64,000 nucleotides of DNA from Marinobacter oulmenensis. GTDB lineage: Bacteria > Pseudomonadota > Gammaproteobacteria > Pseudomonadales > Oleiphilaceae. The notes beneath the pieces are model-generated. The model was not told the DNA's origin. It worked only from the letters and a program-made list of their open reading frames with translations, and ran no database searches. Positions 37,809 through 47,298 of the stretch are shown here, piece by piece. Position 1 is the stretch's first letter. The number at the start of each line of letters is the position of its first letter. The stretch spans positions 62,001 through 126,000 of the forward strand of contig NZ_JACHFE010000002.1 in assembly GCF_014201735.1 (NCBI RefSeq), read 5' to 3'. Both the position numbers and the translations under genes were made by a program.

Positions 37809-39044
37809 TTGAATACAGCGGAACTGGACAGTGATGTCATTATCATCGGGGCTGGCCCTTCCGGCGCTATCGCGGCTGCGCTGCTGCGTCAGAAAGGGCA
37901 CCAGGTCACCATCCTGGAGAAACAGCATTTTCCCCGTTTCTCGATCGGCGAAAGCCTGCTGCCCCAGTGCATGGCGTTCATTGAAGAGGCGGGCATGATG
38001 CCCGCTGTGGAAGCGGCGGGGTTTCAGTACAAGAATGGCGCGGCCTTCCACTACGATGGCCGAAATGGCGCCTTTGATTTCCGGGAAAAATTCACCCCGG
38101 GCTGGGGCACCACCTGGCAGGTCCAGCGGGACCGGTTCGATCAGATCCTGGCGCAGGAAGCCGAGAAGCAGGGCACACCGATCCACTATGGCCATGAGAT
38201 CACGGCCGCCGATTTCTCCGGAGAACAGCCGGTTCTGAGTGTGCGCACGGATGACGGCCGGCAATACCAGGCCCGGGCCCGTTATGTTCTGGATGCCAGC
38301 GGCTTTGGCCGGGTACTGCCCCGTTTGCTGGACCTTGAAACGCCGTCCGAGTTTCCGGTGCGGGTGTCCCTGTTCACCCACATTGAAGACCGCATTGATC
38401 ACCCGGGCCATGATCGCAACAAGATCCTGATCACCGTGCATCCGGAACACCGTGACGTCTGGTATTGGCTGATTCCGTTTTCCAATGGTCGCTCCTCCCT
38501 GGGCGTGGTGGTTCGTCCGGACATGCTGGACGCCCGCAGCGGCGAGCCCATGGCGGTGCTGCAGCAAATGGTGTCGGAGGACCCCAATCTGTCCGAGGTG
38601 CTTGCCAACGCCCAATGGGATACGCCGGTCCGTGAAATTCGCGGCTATTCGCGCAATGTCCGTCAGTTGTGCGGGAAAAACTACGCGCTGCTGGGCAATG
38701 CCGCCGAGTTCCTGGACCCGGTGTTTTCCTCCGGTGTCACCATTGCGATGAAGTCGGCGAGTCTTGCGGTTGATGTCCTGGACCGTCAGCTCAGGGGGGA
38801 GACCGTGGACTGGCAGGCCGACTATGCCGAGCCATTGATGGTTGGCGTGGATACCTTCCGGACCTACGTGAACGCCTGGTATGAGGGCAGTTTCCAGGAC
38901 GTGGTTTTTGCTGAAAACCCGTCAGAGCAGATCAAGGCCATGGTGTCGTCGATCCTTGCCGGTTATGCCTGGGATACCGACAACCCTTACGTCAGCGAAA
39001 GTGAGCGGCGGCTGGGAACCCTGGCGGAGATCTGTCGTGCCTGA
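37809..39044 (+). CDS. FAD-dependent oxidoreductase, flavin halogenase-like
   Basis: 411 residues. The FAD-binding GAGPSG starts at residue 14. Lys75 (FQYKNGAAF) sits where flavin halogenases keep the lysine that handles hypohalous acid, and W218-Y-W-L-I-P223 matches the WxWxIP signature of that family exactly. The family includes true halogenases and relatives that only oxidise or reduce, so activity is not proven. Xanthomonadins are brominated aryl polyenes, and flexirubins may be chlorinated, which gives the call a chemical reason. TTG start behind AGGAG. Confidence 0.85.
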   Translation: MNTAELDSDVIIIGAGPSGAIAAALLRQKGHQVTILEKQHFPRFSIGESLLPQCMAFIEEAGMMPAVEAAGFQYKNGAAFHYDGRNGAFDFREKFTPGWGTTWQVQRDRFDQILAQEAEKQGTPIHYGHEITAADFSGEQPVLSVRTDDGRQYQARARYVLDASGFGRVLPRLLDLETPSEFPVRVSLFTHIEDRIDHPGHDRNKILITVHPEHRDVWYWLIPFSNGRSSLGVVVRPDMLDARSGEPMAVLQQMVSEDPNLSEVLANAQWDTPVREIRGYSRNVRQLCGKNYALLGNAAEFLDPVFSSGVTIAMKSASLAVDVLDRQLRGETVDWQADYAEPLMVGVDTFRTYVNAWYEGSFQDVVFAENPSEQIKAMVSSILAGYAWDTDNPYVSESERRLGTLAEICRA

Positions 39045-39666
39045 ATTGCGGGCAGGCCGGTACCTGTCGCTGGCGGTGGTGCTGTTCGCCCTGTCTGCAC
39101 TGGGCGGCTGCCAACTGCTGGGTGTCCGTACCGGGCCTTTGGCCCCACCCCTGCTGGCCCCGGCATCCGGCGGGCTGTCGGTGCAGCTCAATCAGCGAAT
39201 GACGCTGGATATGGATGGCAAAAAGCACCACCTGGTGGCGGTTTCCCGCCTGGCGCCGAACGAGATCCGGATGACCGGGTTTACCCTGACCGGACAGCGC
39301 CTGTTCGATTTTGCCAGCGATGACAATGGCGTGAGTCGCTGGCAGGCACCCCAGGTGGAGCGGCAAATACCGGCGCGCTGGATGCTCACCCAGCTTCAGC
39401 TCGCTTACTGGCCGGAGGCTGCCCTGAAAGCGGGTTACTCAGATCCCTGGCGGCTGTCGGCAGCGCCGGGTGAGCGGGCGCTCTATCTTGAGGATGAATT
39501 GTTGGTAATGGTAAGCTACGCGGCCGATTTTGACGCCCTGCGGGCCGGGTCGGAGCTGACCATAGAACATCATCGGATGGGCCTGACAATGACCATGGAA
39601 ACCCTCAAGGCAAAGGACCTGGCGACTCCCGATGCATCGGCCAGAGATGGCGGGGCAGGGCAATGA
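39037..39666 (+). CDS. apeN: DUF3261 outer-membrane lipoprotein (ApeN type)
   Basis: 209 residues from a GTG start overlapping the flavoprotein gene by eight bases. The lipobox LSALGGC near residue 23 gives a lipidated cysteine followed by Q-L-L, with no Asp at +2, so outer-membrane sorting is likely. The mature domain is the DUF3261 type found beside MMPL exporters in polyene sets. It may accept pigment from the LolA-like carrier (inference). Confidence 0.85.
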   Translation: MPELRAGRYLSLAVVLFALSALGGCQLLGVRTGPLAPPLLAPASGGLSVQLNQRMTLDMDGKKHHLVAVSRLAPNEIRMTGFTLTGQRLFDFASDDNGVSRWQAPQVERQIPARWMLTQLQLAYWPEAALKAGYSDPWRLSAAPGERALYLEDELLVMVSYAADFDALRAGSELTIEHHRMGLTMTMETLKAKDLATPDASARDGGAGQ

Positions 39667-40850
39667 AGACCCCGGTTTACCTGCACAAGCCCGGCGTTGT
39701 CTGTGCGCTGGGAACAACCACGGACGCCGTCTCCCGGGCGCTTTTTGCCTCCGAACCCAGGCCTCTGACCACCACGGATGCTTACACCCCTGGCCGCGAA
39801 CTCCCGCTGGGGGTTGTCGATGGTGATCTGCCCCCTCTTGAGGGGCGTGATGCCAGTCGCAACAATCGCCTGCTGCTGCAGGCCCTGTCCCAGATCCAGT
39901 CGTTACTTGATCGCCAACTCGATGGTCTCGAGCCCCATCGGGTCGGGGTGGTACTGGGTACCAGCACGTCCGGCATAGGTGACGCTGAACAGGCGTTCCG
40001 TGAAGAGGCCTGTGAACAGCTGCCTGACTGGTATGACTATGCCATGCAGGAAATCGGCGCTCCCGCCCAGTTCCTGGCCCGACATCTTGGGCTGTCCGGT
40101 CCCGCGACCACCATCTCCACCGCCTGTTCCTCCAGTGGCAAGGCGCTGGCCAGTGCCCGCAGGCTGCTTCAGACCGGCGTTTGTGATCTGGTGATCTGCG
40201 GCGGTGTGGATACCCTGTGCCGACTGACGGTGAATGGGTTTGGCGCACTCGATTCGGTCAGTGAACGTACCTGTAACCCCATGAGTGCCAACCGGGATGG
40301 TATCAATATCGGAGAAGCCGCGAGTCTGTTCCTCATGAGCCGGGAACCGGCCCCGGTTGTGCTCTCAGGTGTTGGTGAGAGTTCCGACGCGCATCACATA
40401 TCGGCGCCTCACCCGGAAGGGCTGGGTGCCCTGGCCGCCATGCGCGCGGCCCTGGATGACGCCGGCCTGCCCGGTGAAGAGATCGGCTACGTCAATCTGC
40501 ATGGCACCGCGACGCCCCAGAACGATTCCATGGAGAGCCGGGCTGTCGAGCAACTGCTCGGTCTGGCCACTCCGTGCAGTGCAACCAAGCCCCTGACCGG
40601 GCATACCCTGGGGGCGGCGGGCGCGCTTGAGGCTGCCTTCTGCTGGCTGACACTGACCGGGGATGGCCGACTGCCGAGACACTGGTGGGACGGGCAACCG
40701 GACCCGGCGCTGCCGCTCCTGTCGCTGGTCAACGACGATACCCGGCTGGCGTCTGCGCCGCGCCATGTGCTGAGCAATTCGTTTGCCTTCGGTGGCAATA
40801 ATGTTGCCCTGGTGCTCAGTGGTGTGGATGGAGTAGCCAGCGATGAGTGA
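39663..40850 (+). CDS. apeO: Beta-ketoacyl-ACP synthase (ApeO type)
   Basis: 395 residues with the full Cys-His-His set: C155 in STACSSSG, His in NLHGTATPQND and His in TGHTLGAAGA. It should be the main polyene chain-extending ketosynthase, working with the cysteine-less ApeC-type protein. It overlaps its neighbours at both ends by four and eight bases. Confidence 0.92.
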   Translation: MKTPVYLHKPGVVCALGTTTDAVSRALFASEPRPLTTTDAYTPGRELPLGVVDGDLPPLEGRDASRNNRLLLQALSQIQSLLDRQLDGLEPHRVGVVLGTSTSGIGDAEQAFREEACEQLPDWYDYAMQEIGAPAQFLARHLGLSGPATTISTACSSSGKALASARRLLQTGVCDLVICGGVDTLCRLTVNGFGALDSVSERTCNPMSANRDGINIGEAASLFLMSREPAPVVLSGVGESSDAHHISAPHPEGLGALAAMRAALDDAGLPGEEIGYVNLHGTATPQNDSMESRAVEQLLGLATPCSATKPLTGHTLGAAGALEAAFCWLTLTGDGRLPRHWWDGQPDPALPLLSLVNDDTRLASAPRHVLSNSFAFGGNNVALVLSGVDGVASDE

Positions 40851-41313
40851 ACGGCCGTCCTACGCCGTCGATGAACTGGTTCGCCACCGGGGTGACATGA
40901 GTCTGCTGGATACCATACTGGACTATGGAGACAGCTGGCTGGAGGCACAGGCGACCCTGACTGGCGATAACCTGTTTCTGGTGGAGGGTGCTGTGCCTTC
41001 CTGGGTCGGCATTGAATACATGGCTCAGACGGTGGCAGCCTGGGCTGGCGCCCGAGCACAGTCCCGGGGCGAACCGGTGAAGGTCGGCTTCCTGGTGGGC
41101 ACCCGAAAATATCAGTCACAGGGGGCTGCGTTCCCCGTGGGCAGCCTGCTCACCATCCGGGTGACCCAGATAATGATGGGAGATAATGGTCTGGGCGTGT
41201 TTGACTGCCAACTTCAGTGCGAGCCGCCTGAGGGGCCGGCATTCACAGCCAATGCCCGGTTAAATGTGTTCCAACCGGACGATTTTACAGAAATTTTGGG
41301 AGAGGAAGCATGA
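40843..41313 (+). CDS. apeP: 3-hydroxyacyl-ACP dehydratase (ApeP type)
   Basis: 156 residues, single hot-dog fold. RHRGDMSLLDTIL carries the His and the Met-Leu block typical of ApeP, and WVGIEYMAQTVAAWAGA is the central helix with the catalytic Glu/Gln region. In Xenorhabdus ApeP works together with ApeI (from memory); here the ApeI part is fused to the adenylating enzyme. Confidence 0.88.
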   Translation: MSERPSYAVDELVRHRGDMSLLDTILDYGDSWLEAQATLTGDNLFLVEGAVPSWVGIEYMAQTVAAWAGARAQSRGEPVKVGFLVGTRKYQSQGAAFPVGSLLTIRVTQIMMGDNGLGVFDCQLQCEPPEGPAFTANARLNVFQPDDFTEILGEEA

Positions 41314-42035
41314 CGGAAACCGTACTGGTCACCGGCTCCAGCCGTGGTATTGGCCGCGCGGCGGCGCTGCGTCTGGCGCAGGATGGGTATGACCTTGTCC
41401 TGCATTGCCGGAAGGAGAGTGGTCAGGCTGAAGCGGTACAGCAGGAAATCGAGGCACTGGGCCGGCAGGCACGCATCCTGCAATTCGATATTTCGGATCG
41501 GGAGCAGGCCTCTGAGGTCCTGCTGGCGGATGTGGAAGCCCATGGCGCCTACTATGGCGTGGTCTGTAATGCCGGCGTGGCCCGGGACAACGCCTTCCCG
41601 GCCATTCCCGGCGAGGACTGGGATCTGGTACTGCGGACCAACCTGGACGGCTTCTACAATGTGCTCAACCCGCTGATCATGCCGATGGTCCGCCGGCGCA
41701 AGCCGGGCCGGATTGTCACCCTGTCGTCGGTGTCCGGCATCAATGGCAACCGGGGACAGGTGAATTACAGTGCAGCCAAGGCCGGCATTATTGGTGCGAC
41801 CAAGGCTCTGGCCGTGGAGCTGGCCAAGCGCCGTATTACGGTCAACTGCGTTGCGCCGGGGCTGATCGAGACCGACATGCTCGACGATGTACCGGTGGAG
41901 GAAGCCATGAAAATCATACCCAGCCAGCGTCTGGGTAAGCCGGAAGAGGTGGCTGCGGCGATCAGCTTCCTGATGTCCGGTGATGCCGGCTACATCACCC
42001 GGCAGGTTATTTCGGTGAACGGGGGAATGTGTTGA
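41310..42035 (+). CDS. apeQ: 3-oxoacyl-ACP reductase (ApeQ type)
   Basis: 241-residue short-chain dehydrogenase of FabG type. The NADPH loop is TGSSRGIGRAAAL, the NAG motif is CNAGVARD, and the catalytic residues are Ser139/140, Tyr153 and Lys157 (VNYSAAKAG). It reduces the beta-keto group at each elongation round. Confidence 0.94.
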   Translation: MTETVLVTGSSRGIGRAAALRLAQDGYDLVLHCRKESGQAEAVQQEIEALGRQARILQFDISDREQASEVLLADVEAHGAYYGVVCNAGVARDNAFPAIPGEDWDLVLRTNLDGFYNVLNPLIMPMVRRRKPGRIVTLSSVSGINGNRGQVNYSAAKAGIIGATKALAVELAKRRITVNCVAPGLIETDMLDDVPVEEAMKIIPSQRLGKPEEVAAAISFLMSGDAGYITRQVISVNGGMC

Positions 42036-43261
42036 TGAGGCGTGTGGTGATTACCGGTATGGCCGGTATCTCTCCCATTGGCAGCGACTGGGAAACGGTC
42101 TCCGCCAACCTGGAAGCCGGCCGGACCGGCATCCGGATCATGGAGGACTGGGCCCGTTATGACGGACTGAACACCCGTCTTGGTGCCCCGGTTACCGATT
42201 TCGAAAAACCGGCCCATTACTCCCGTCGGGCGGTGCGAGGCATGGGGCGGATCGCCCTCATGGCGACCCGGGCCTCCGAGCGCGCGCTGGAAGATGCCGG
42301 GCTGCTTGATGACGACAGCATCCGTGATGGCCGTATGGGCGTTGCCTATGGCTCTTCTGCGGGGTCACCCCAGGCCATTGCCGAATTTGGCAATATGCTG
42401 GCCAATGAGGCCGTGGATGGCCTGAACGCCACCTCTTACATCCGCATGATGTCGCACACGGCACCGGTCAATATCGGCGTGTTTTTCAATCTCAAGGGGC
42501 GGGTGATCACCACTTCCAGCGCCTGTACCTCCGGTAGCCAGGGCATCGGCTATGCCTATGAGGCGATCAAGTATGGCCGCCAGACCATGATGCTGGCCGG
42601 TGGCGCCGAGGAACTCTGCGCCACCGAAGCTGCCGTGTTCGATACCCTCTATGCCACCAGTACCGCCAACGATACGCCGGAACTGACACCCCGGCCGTTT
42701 GATCGTGACCGGGATGGCCTGGTGATCGGCGAAGGGGCGTGCACCCTTGTGCTTGAAGAGCTGGAATCCGCACAGGCTCGCGGTGCCCGGATCTACGGTG
42801 AAATCGTCGGATTTGGCACCAATTCCGACGGATCCCACATTACCCAGCCCACCCAGGAAACCATGCGTCAGGCGATGGAACGATCCCTCGACGATGCTGC
42901 TCTGGATCCGGGCGTGATTGGCTATGTCAGTGCCCATGGCACCGCCACAGACCGGGGTGACATTGCCGAAAGCCAGGCAACCTATGAGATTTTCGGTAAC
43001 CGGGTACCGGTCAGCGCTTTCAAGAGCTATACCGGCCATACACTTGGAGCCTGTGGCGCCCTGGAGGCCTGGGTGGCGCTGGAAATGATGAACCGCAACC
43101 GTTTCCACCACACGGTGAATCTGACGTCGGTGGATGAGCAGTGTGCGGATCTGGATTACATCACCGGCGCACCCCGGAACATCGAGTGCGAGTATGTCAT
43201 GAGTAATAATTTTGCCTTTGGTGGTATCAACACCTCGCTGATTTTCCGTCGGTGGTCCTGA
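42035..43261 (+). CDS. apeR: Beta-ketoacyl-ACP synthase (ApeR type)
   Basis: 408 residues, FabF-like, with C164 in TSSACTSGSQG, His in SAHGTATDRGD and His in TGHTLGACGA. The start chosen is the ATG that overlaps the ketoreductase stop (TGATG); GTG and TTG just upstream are possible. It ends the conserved O-P-Q-R block. Confidence 0.93.
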   Translation: MRRVVITGMAGISPIGSDWETVSANLEAGRTGIRIMEDWARYDGLNTRLGAPVTDFEKPAHYSRRAVRGMGRIALMATRASERALEDAGLLDDDSIRDGRMGVAYGSSAGSPQAIAEFGNMLANEAVDGLNATSYIRMMSHTAPVNIGVFFNLKGRVITTSSACTSGSQGIGYAYEAIKYGRQTMMLAGGAEELCATEAAVFDTLYATSTANDTPELTPRPFDRDRDGLVIGEGACTLVLEELESAQARGARIYGEIVGFGTNSDGSHITQPTQETMRQAMERSLDDAALDPGVIGYVSAHGTATDRGDIAESQATYEIFGNRVPVSAFKSYTGHTLGACGALEAWVALEMMNRNRFHHTVNLTSVDEQCADLDYITGAPRNIECEYVMSNNFAFGGINTSLIFRRWS

Positions 43262-43295
43262 TGACACGGCAGTCGGCGGCCACCGGGGGGCGGCC

Positions 43296-43841
43296 ATGGA
43301 GCTGATGGCGTTTGCCGTTCTGGTGCTGGCTCTGGCCTGGCTGTGCCGTCGTCAGTTGCTCAATCCCGGGTGTCACGGTTTCTACCGGTTCTTCGCCTTC
43401 GCCGGAATCGCCTGGCTGCTGGTGTTCCGGCTGGGACACTGGCATGACGATCTGATCTCCATCCGCCAGTTGGTCTCCAGCCTGCTGATGGTCGGGGCTC
43501 TCTGGATGGTCGCGGCCAGTGTCTGGGAGTTCCGCCACAAAGGCGGTCGCCGGGAAGGGGAGACCGTGCCTGAAAATTTCGGGTTTGAGAATACCGGTCG
43601 TCTGGTGACCACCGGCATCTATCAGTACATCCGGCATCCCATGTACGCGTCCCTGCTGTTGCTGGCGTGGGGCATATTCCTGAAACAGCCGAACTGGTCG
43701 GGGCTGCTGGTCGTGGCTGGCGTTACCCTGGCCCTGTATCTGACCGCTCGAACGGAAGAGCGTGAGAACCTGGCGTTCTTCGGTGAGGCCTACCGCCAGT
43801 ACATTCGCACCAGCAAGCTTTTTCTGCCGTTCCTGCTATGA
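43296..43841 (+). CDS. ICMT-like membrane methyltransferase
   Basis: 181 residues with four hydrophobic helices and the isoprenylcysteine carboxyl methyltransferase signature: GIYQYIRHPMYASLLLLAWG and the C-terminal ARTEERENLAFFGEAYRQY that binds S-adenosylmethionine. In this setting it could methylate a carboxyl or phenol group of the pigment or a lipid intermediate (inference). It is not part of the standard E. coli ape set. Confidence 0.85.
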   Translation: MELMAFAVLVLALAWLCRRQLLNPGCHGFYRFFAFAGIAWLLVFRLGHWHDDLISIRQLVSSLLMVGALWMVAASVWEFRHKGGRREGETVPENFGFENTGRLVTTGIYQYIRHPMYASLLLLAWGIFLKQPNWSGLLVVAGVTLALYLTARTEERENLAFFGEAYRQYIRTSKLFLPFLL

Positions 43842-43885
43842 TGCCAGCGGTACAAGGCAGTCTGTGACAACAACCGGAAGCGTCT

Positions 43886-44617
43886 GTGATAGCCATTAAC
43901 CACCTTGAATTCAGTTACTCGCCCTCGGCCAGTCCGGTGCTCCGGGGGATTGAACTGGATATCGCAGACCGGGCCCTGTTTGGCCTGCTGGGGCCGAACG
44001 GCGCAGGAAAAACCACGCTGCTGTCGATCCTGGCCGGGCTGATTGACTGCCCGGCCGGCCGGGTTTTTGTCGACGGCCTGGACCTGGTCACACCCCGGGC
44101 TCGGCAACAGGCGCGATTGTCTCTGGTGCCCCAGGAGTATGCGTTCTATCTGCCGTTGACCGTGCGTGAGAACCTTCAGTTTTTTGCAGGAGTTCAGGGC
44201 GTGCCCGGGAGCGAAGTTGACCAGCGGGTCTCAGAGGCTGTGTCACTTACGAGCCTGGAGGAGCGCCTTGATCACCGGGCGGGCAAGCTTTCAGGTGGGC
44301 TCAAGCGCCGGCTCAACCTGGCGATTGGTCTGCTGAACCGGCCACGTCTGCTGTTACTGGATGAGCCCACGGTGGGCATTGATCCCCATTCCCGCCATTT
44401 CATTCTGGAAACCATCCGCCGCCTGGGGGAACAGGGTACGACGGTGATCTATACCTCCCATTACATGGAGGAAGTGGAAGAGCTCTGTGATCGGGTGGCT
44501 ATCATGGACCACGGTCGGATATTGCGGCAGGGCACTTTGGCGGAGCTGCTTGCAGGGCAATCCGGCAGTCTTGAGTCGCTGTTCCTGGATCTGACAGCTC
44601 GCGGGCTGAGGGACTGA
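43886..44617 (+). CDS. ABC transporter ATP-binding protein
   Basis: 243 residues with Walker A LLGPNGAGKTTLLSIL, the Q-loop VPQEYAFYLPLT, signature KLSGGLKRRLNLA, Walker B LLLLDEPTVGID and the switch histidine (TSHYMEE). It is of the ABC-2/DrrA type. GTG start behind GGAAG. It pairs with the permease next door, probably to export the product or a resorcinol intermediate. Confidence 0.93.
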   Translation: MIAINHLEFSYSPSASPVLRGIELDIADRALFGLLGPNGAGKTTLLSILAGLIDCPAGRVFVDGLDLVTPRARQQARLSLVPQEYAFYLPLTVRENLQFFAGVQGVPGSEVDQRVSEAVSLTSLEERLDHRAGKLSGGLKRRLNLAIGLLNRPRLLLLDEPTVGIDPHSRHFILETIRRLGEQGTTVIYTSHYMEEVEELCDRVAIMDHGRILRQGTLAELLAGQSGSLESLFLDLTARGLRD

Positions 44618-44618
44618 A

Positions 44619-45794
44619 ATGACCGGTATGGGCGCCCTGATTCGCAAAGAACTTCTGCTGTTGCTGCGTGATCCCCACGGCTTGTTGCTGCTGTTCGTTA
44701 TGCCGGCGATTTTCGTTCTGATCATGACCTTTGCCCTGCAGAACCAGTATTCCATGAGCCGGGACGTCACCATTGATTTTCTGTTGGTCAACGAGGACGA
44801 CGGCGGCCTGAGCCGGGCGTTTGCCCGGCAGTTGGGCAATATGTCTCCCCTTAACCGCCAGGAGCGGGATCTGGGCTGGCAGGACATGCAGGCGCTGGCC
44901 CGCCAAGGCGAGGTGAAATTTCTGGTGCGTATCCGGCCCGGTTTTCAGGATCGCCTGGGCCAGCGACAACCGGCGGTGGAAGTCGTGCTGGCACCCGGGC
45001 TGTCGCCGGTGTTTGTCAGCGTGGTCGAGGCCCGTCTGACGGAACTGCTCAATCGCTTCTACCTGCGCTTGCGCCTGGCCACACTGCCCGGGGTCCAGAG
45101 CAGCTTTGAGGCCCGGGCATCGGACCTGATGGAAACCCGCTCCCTTTACGACGACAGCGGTGCGCTGCCGTCATCGGTGCAGCAGAATGTACCAGCCTGG
45201 CTGTTATTCGCCATGTTCTTTATCGCCGTGCCGCTGTCGACAACGCTGATCAGTGAGCGCCAGCAGGGCACGCTCCTGCGTCTGCGCAGTATGGGGGTGG
45301 GCGCGGGCCGGGTGCTGTTCGGCAAGGTGATTCCGTTTTTCCTGGTCAACCTGCTGCAGGTGGTACTGATGTTCCTGATCGGGCTCTATCTGATCCCGCT
45401 GCTGGGCGGGGATCGCCTGACCCTGGGTGCGCATCCGGCCGGTCTGGTTCTGGTTTCGGTTGCCGCCAGTCTGGCGGCGGTCAGTTATGCCCTGTTGGTG
45501 GCCCAGATTACCCGGACCATTGAGCAGGCGACTATTGTGTCGGCCGTGTTCAACATTATCATGGCGGCGCTGGGCGGGGTGATGGTGCCGCGATTTCTGA
45601 TGCCGGACCTGATGCAGCAGGTGGGCGGTTATTCGCCCATGGCCTGGGGACTCGAGGGTTACTTCGACATTCTGTTGCGTAATGGCACTGTGGTCGACGT
45701 ACTTCCGGAAGTCGGGGCACTGCTGGCTTTCGCCGCTCTCATGCTGGCCCTGGCGGTCTGGCGTTACCGCCGGGTGGGGCCGGAACAGGGATAA
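44619..45794 (+). CDS. ABC-2 type transporter permease
   Basis: 391 residues: one N-terminal membrane helix (about 24-42), a large extracytoplasmic domain, then five helices (about 195-385), the YhhJ/DrrB layout. ISERQQGTLLRLRSMGVGAGRVLFGK is the coupling region. It starts one base after the ATPase stop. Confidence 0.92.
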   Translation: MTGMGALIRKELLLLLRDPHGLLLLFVMPAIFVLIMTFALQNQYSMSRDVTIDFLLVNEDDGGLSRAFARQLGNMSPLNRQERDLGWQDMQALARQGEVKFLVRIRPGFQDRLGQRQPAVEVVLAPGLSPVFVSVVEARLTELLNRFYLRLRLATLPGVQSSFEARASDLMETRSLYDDSGALPSSVQQNVPAWLLFAMFFIAVPLSTTLISERQQGTLLRLRSMGVGAGRVLFGKVIPFFLVNLLQVVLMFLIGLYLIPLLGGDRLTLGAHPAGLVLVSVAASLAAVSYALLVAQITRTIEQATIVSAVFNIIMAALGGVMVPRFLMPDLMQQVGGYSPMAWGLEGYFDILLRNGTVVDVLPEVGALLAFAALMLALAVWRYRRVGPEQG

Positions 45795-45823
45795 GTGTTT
45801 CAGTTAATAACAAGCGTGAACCT

Positions 45824-46081
45824 ATGACAAACTCAGAACTCAAGGCAGAGCTCAAAGAGCTGATTGTGGAAGAATGCGATGTCGACATCGAGGCGCAGGA
45901 CATTGCTGATGACGAATTCCTGATCGGCCCGGAAAGCCGACTCAACCTGGATTCCCTGGACGCCCTGAGCATATCCCTGGAGGTCAAGCGCCGGTATGGC
46001 AAGCACATTGACAGTGGTAATGAGACCCGGATGGCACTGACGTCAGTCAGTACCCTGGCGGATTTCATCCAGGCTGAATGA
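45824..46081 (+). CDS. Acyl carrier protein 3
   Basis: 85 residues with phosphopantetheine serine S44 in LNLDSLDALSI. It begins a second small synthase module (this carrier, a ketosynthase and a cysteine-less partner) that is separate from the main polyene block. It could be the DarC-type carrier that brings the second acyl chain to DarB (inference). Confidence 0.92.
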   Translation: MTNSELKAELKELIVEECDVDIEAQDIADDEFLIGPESRLNLDSLDALSISLEVKRRYGKHIDSGNETRMALTSVSTLADFIQAE

Positions 46082-46100
46082 GCAGGGCACCGACGAACCG

Positions 46101-47276
46101 ATGACTTCAACCCAGCAGACACGGTCGGTCCCTGTGCGGATCGCGGCCACCGGTATTGTCAGCGCCCTGGGTAATGGCAAGGCGGCCAACCTCCAGGCCC
46201 TGTTCAGTGATCGTTCGTCACTGCCTGGCCGGCTTTCCCTGAGCGGTTTCGAGGAGCCGATCGAGGTGCCGTATCAGGGGGTCGGACAGGCGCCGGAAAC
46301 GGCCGAAGCGCGGCTGCACTGGCTGCTTGATCAGGCGGTGTCCGAACTGCTGGCCGACTACCCGCTCAGTTCTCAGGAGCGCTCCGCGATTCCGGTGTTC
46401 ATCGGATCGTCCTGCTATGGCATCGGTATCGCCGAGGAGTGGTATCGGTCGCAGTACCGGGATGATCCCGGTAATGCGATTCCACTGCCGCTGGACGGAT
46501 TCAGCCAGATCAGTCGACATCTGCAGCAGGTGCACGGTTTCCATGGCGCCGATTTCGCGCTCAATACGGCCTGCACGGCCACGGCCAACGCCCTGCTGAG
46601 TGCCAGCGCCGCCATTGCCACCGGTCTCAGTGAGCACGCGCTGGTGATCGGTCTGGAAAGCCGGAACGATACCAGCCTGGCGGGATTCCATGGCATGCAG
46701 CTGCTGGCGGACGAGGGTATGCGACCGTTCGACAGGTGCCGGGACGGCCTGGTGCTGGGCGAAGGTTGCGGCGCCATGCTGTTGAGCCGGTGTCGGCCTG
46801 ATGAGCCGGGTTGCCTGCTCTGGTCCGGTGCCAGCAATTGTGACACCTACAGTATTTCAGCATCGAACCCCGACGGCACCACCATTGCCTCGGTTATGGA
46901 GGATGCCCTTGGTAAAGGCGGTCTTGAGCCATCGGATATCCGGGTGATCAAGGCCCACGGAACCGCGACCCCCCTGAATGATGACGGCGAAGCCGCTGGC
47001 ATGCGCCGGGTGTTTGATCCGGTGCCCCCGTTCTTTTCGCTGAAAGCGGCCTTGGGTCATACCCTGGGCAGTTGCGGGGTCATGGAAAGCCTGCTGGTGT
47101 GTGAGGCCCTCAACCAGGGGCGCCTGCCTGGCAGTGCCGGATTTGCCGAAGCCGACCCGGCTCTGGGCGTGGCGCCGCTGACCGGACCGGTTGTGGCCGG
47201 CGAAGGCTTCTATCTGCTGAACTTTTTCGGGTTCGGTGGTAACAACGCGAGCCTGGTGATTCGTCACCAGGGCTGA
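46101..47276 (+). CDS. Beta-ketoacyl-ACP synthase (third)
   Basis: 391 residues with C158 in LNTACTATANALL, His in KAHGTATPLNDDG and His in ALGHTLGSCGV, so it should be active. It is more diverged from FabF than the other two. It lies 19 bases after the third carrier and 22 before the cysteine-less partner, so the three probably form a unit. Confidence 0.9.
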   Translation: MTSTQQTRSVPVRIAATGIVSALGNGKAANLQALFSDRSSLPGRLSLSGFEEPIEVPYQGVGQAPETAEARLHWLLDQAVSELLADYPLSSQERSAIPVFIGSSCYGIGIAEEWYRSQYRDDPGNAIPLPLDGFSQISRHLQQVHGFHGADFALNTACTATANALLSASAAIATGLSEHALVIGLESRNDTSLAGFHGMQLLADEGMRPFDRCRDGLVLGEGCGAMLLSRCRPDEPGCLLWSGASNCDTYSISASNPDGTTIASVMEDALGKGGLEPSDIRVIKAHGTATPLNDDGEAAGMRRVFDPVPPFFSLKAALGHTLGSCGVMESLLVCEALNQGRLPGSAGFAEADPALGVAPLTGPVVAGEGFYLLNFFGFGGNNASLVIRHQG

Positions 47277-47298
47277 ACCAACGCGGGCAGGAGAGGGC

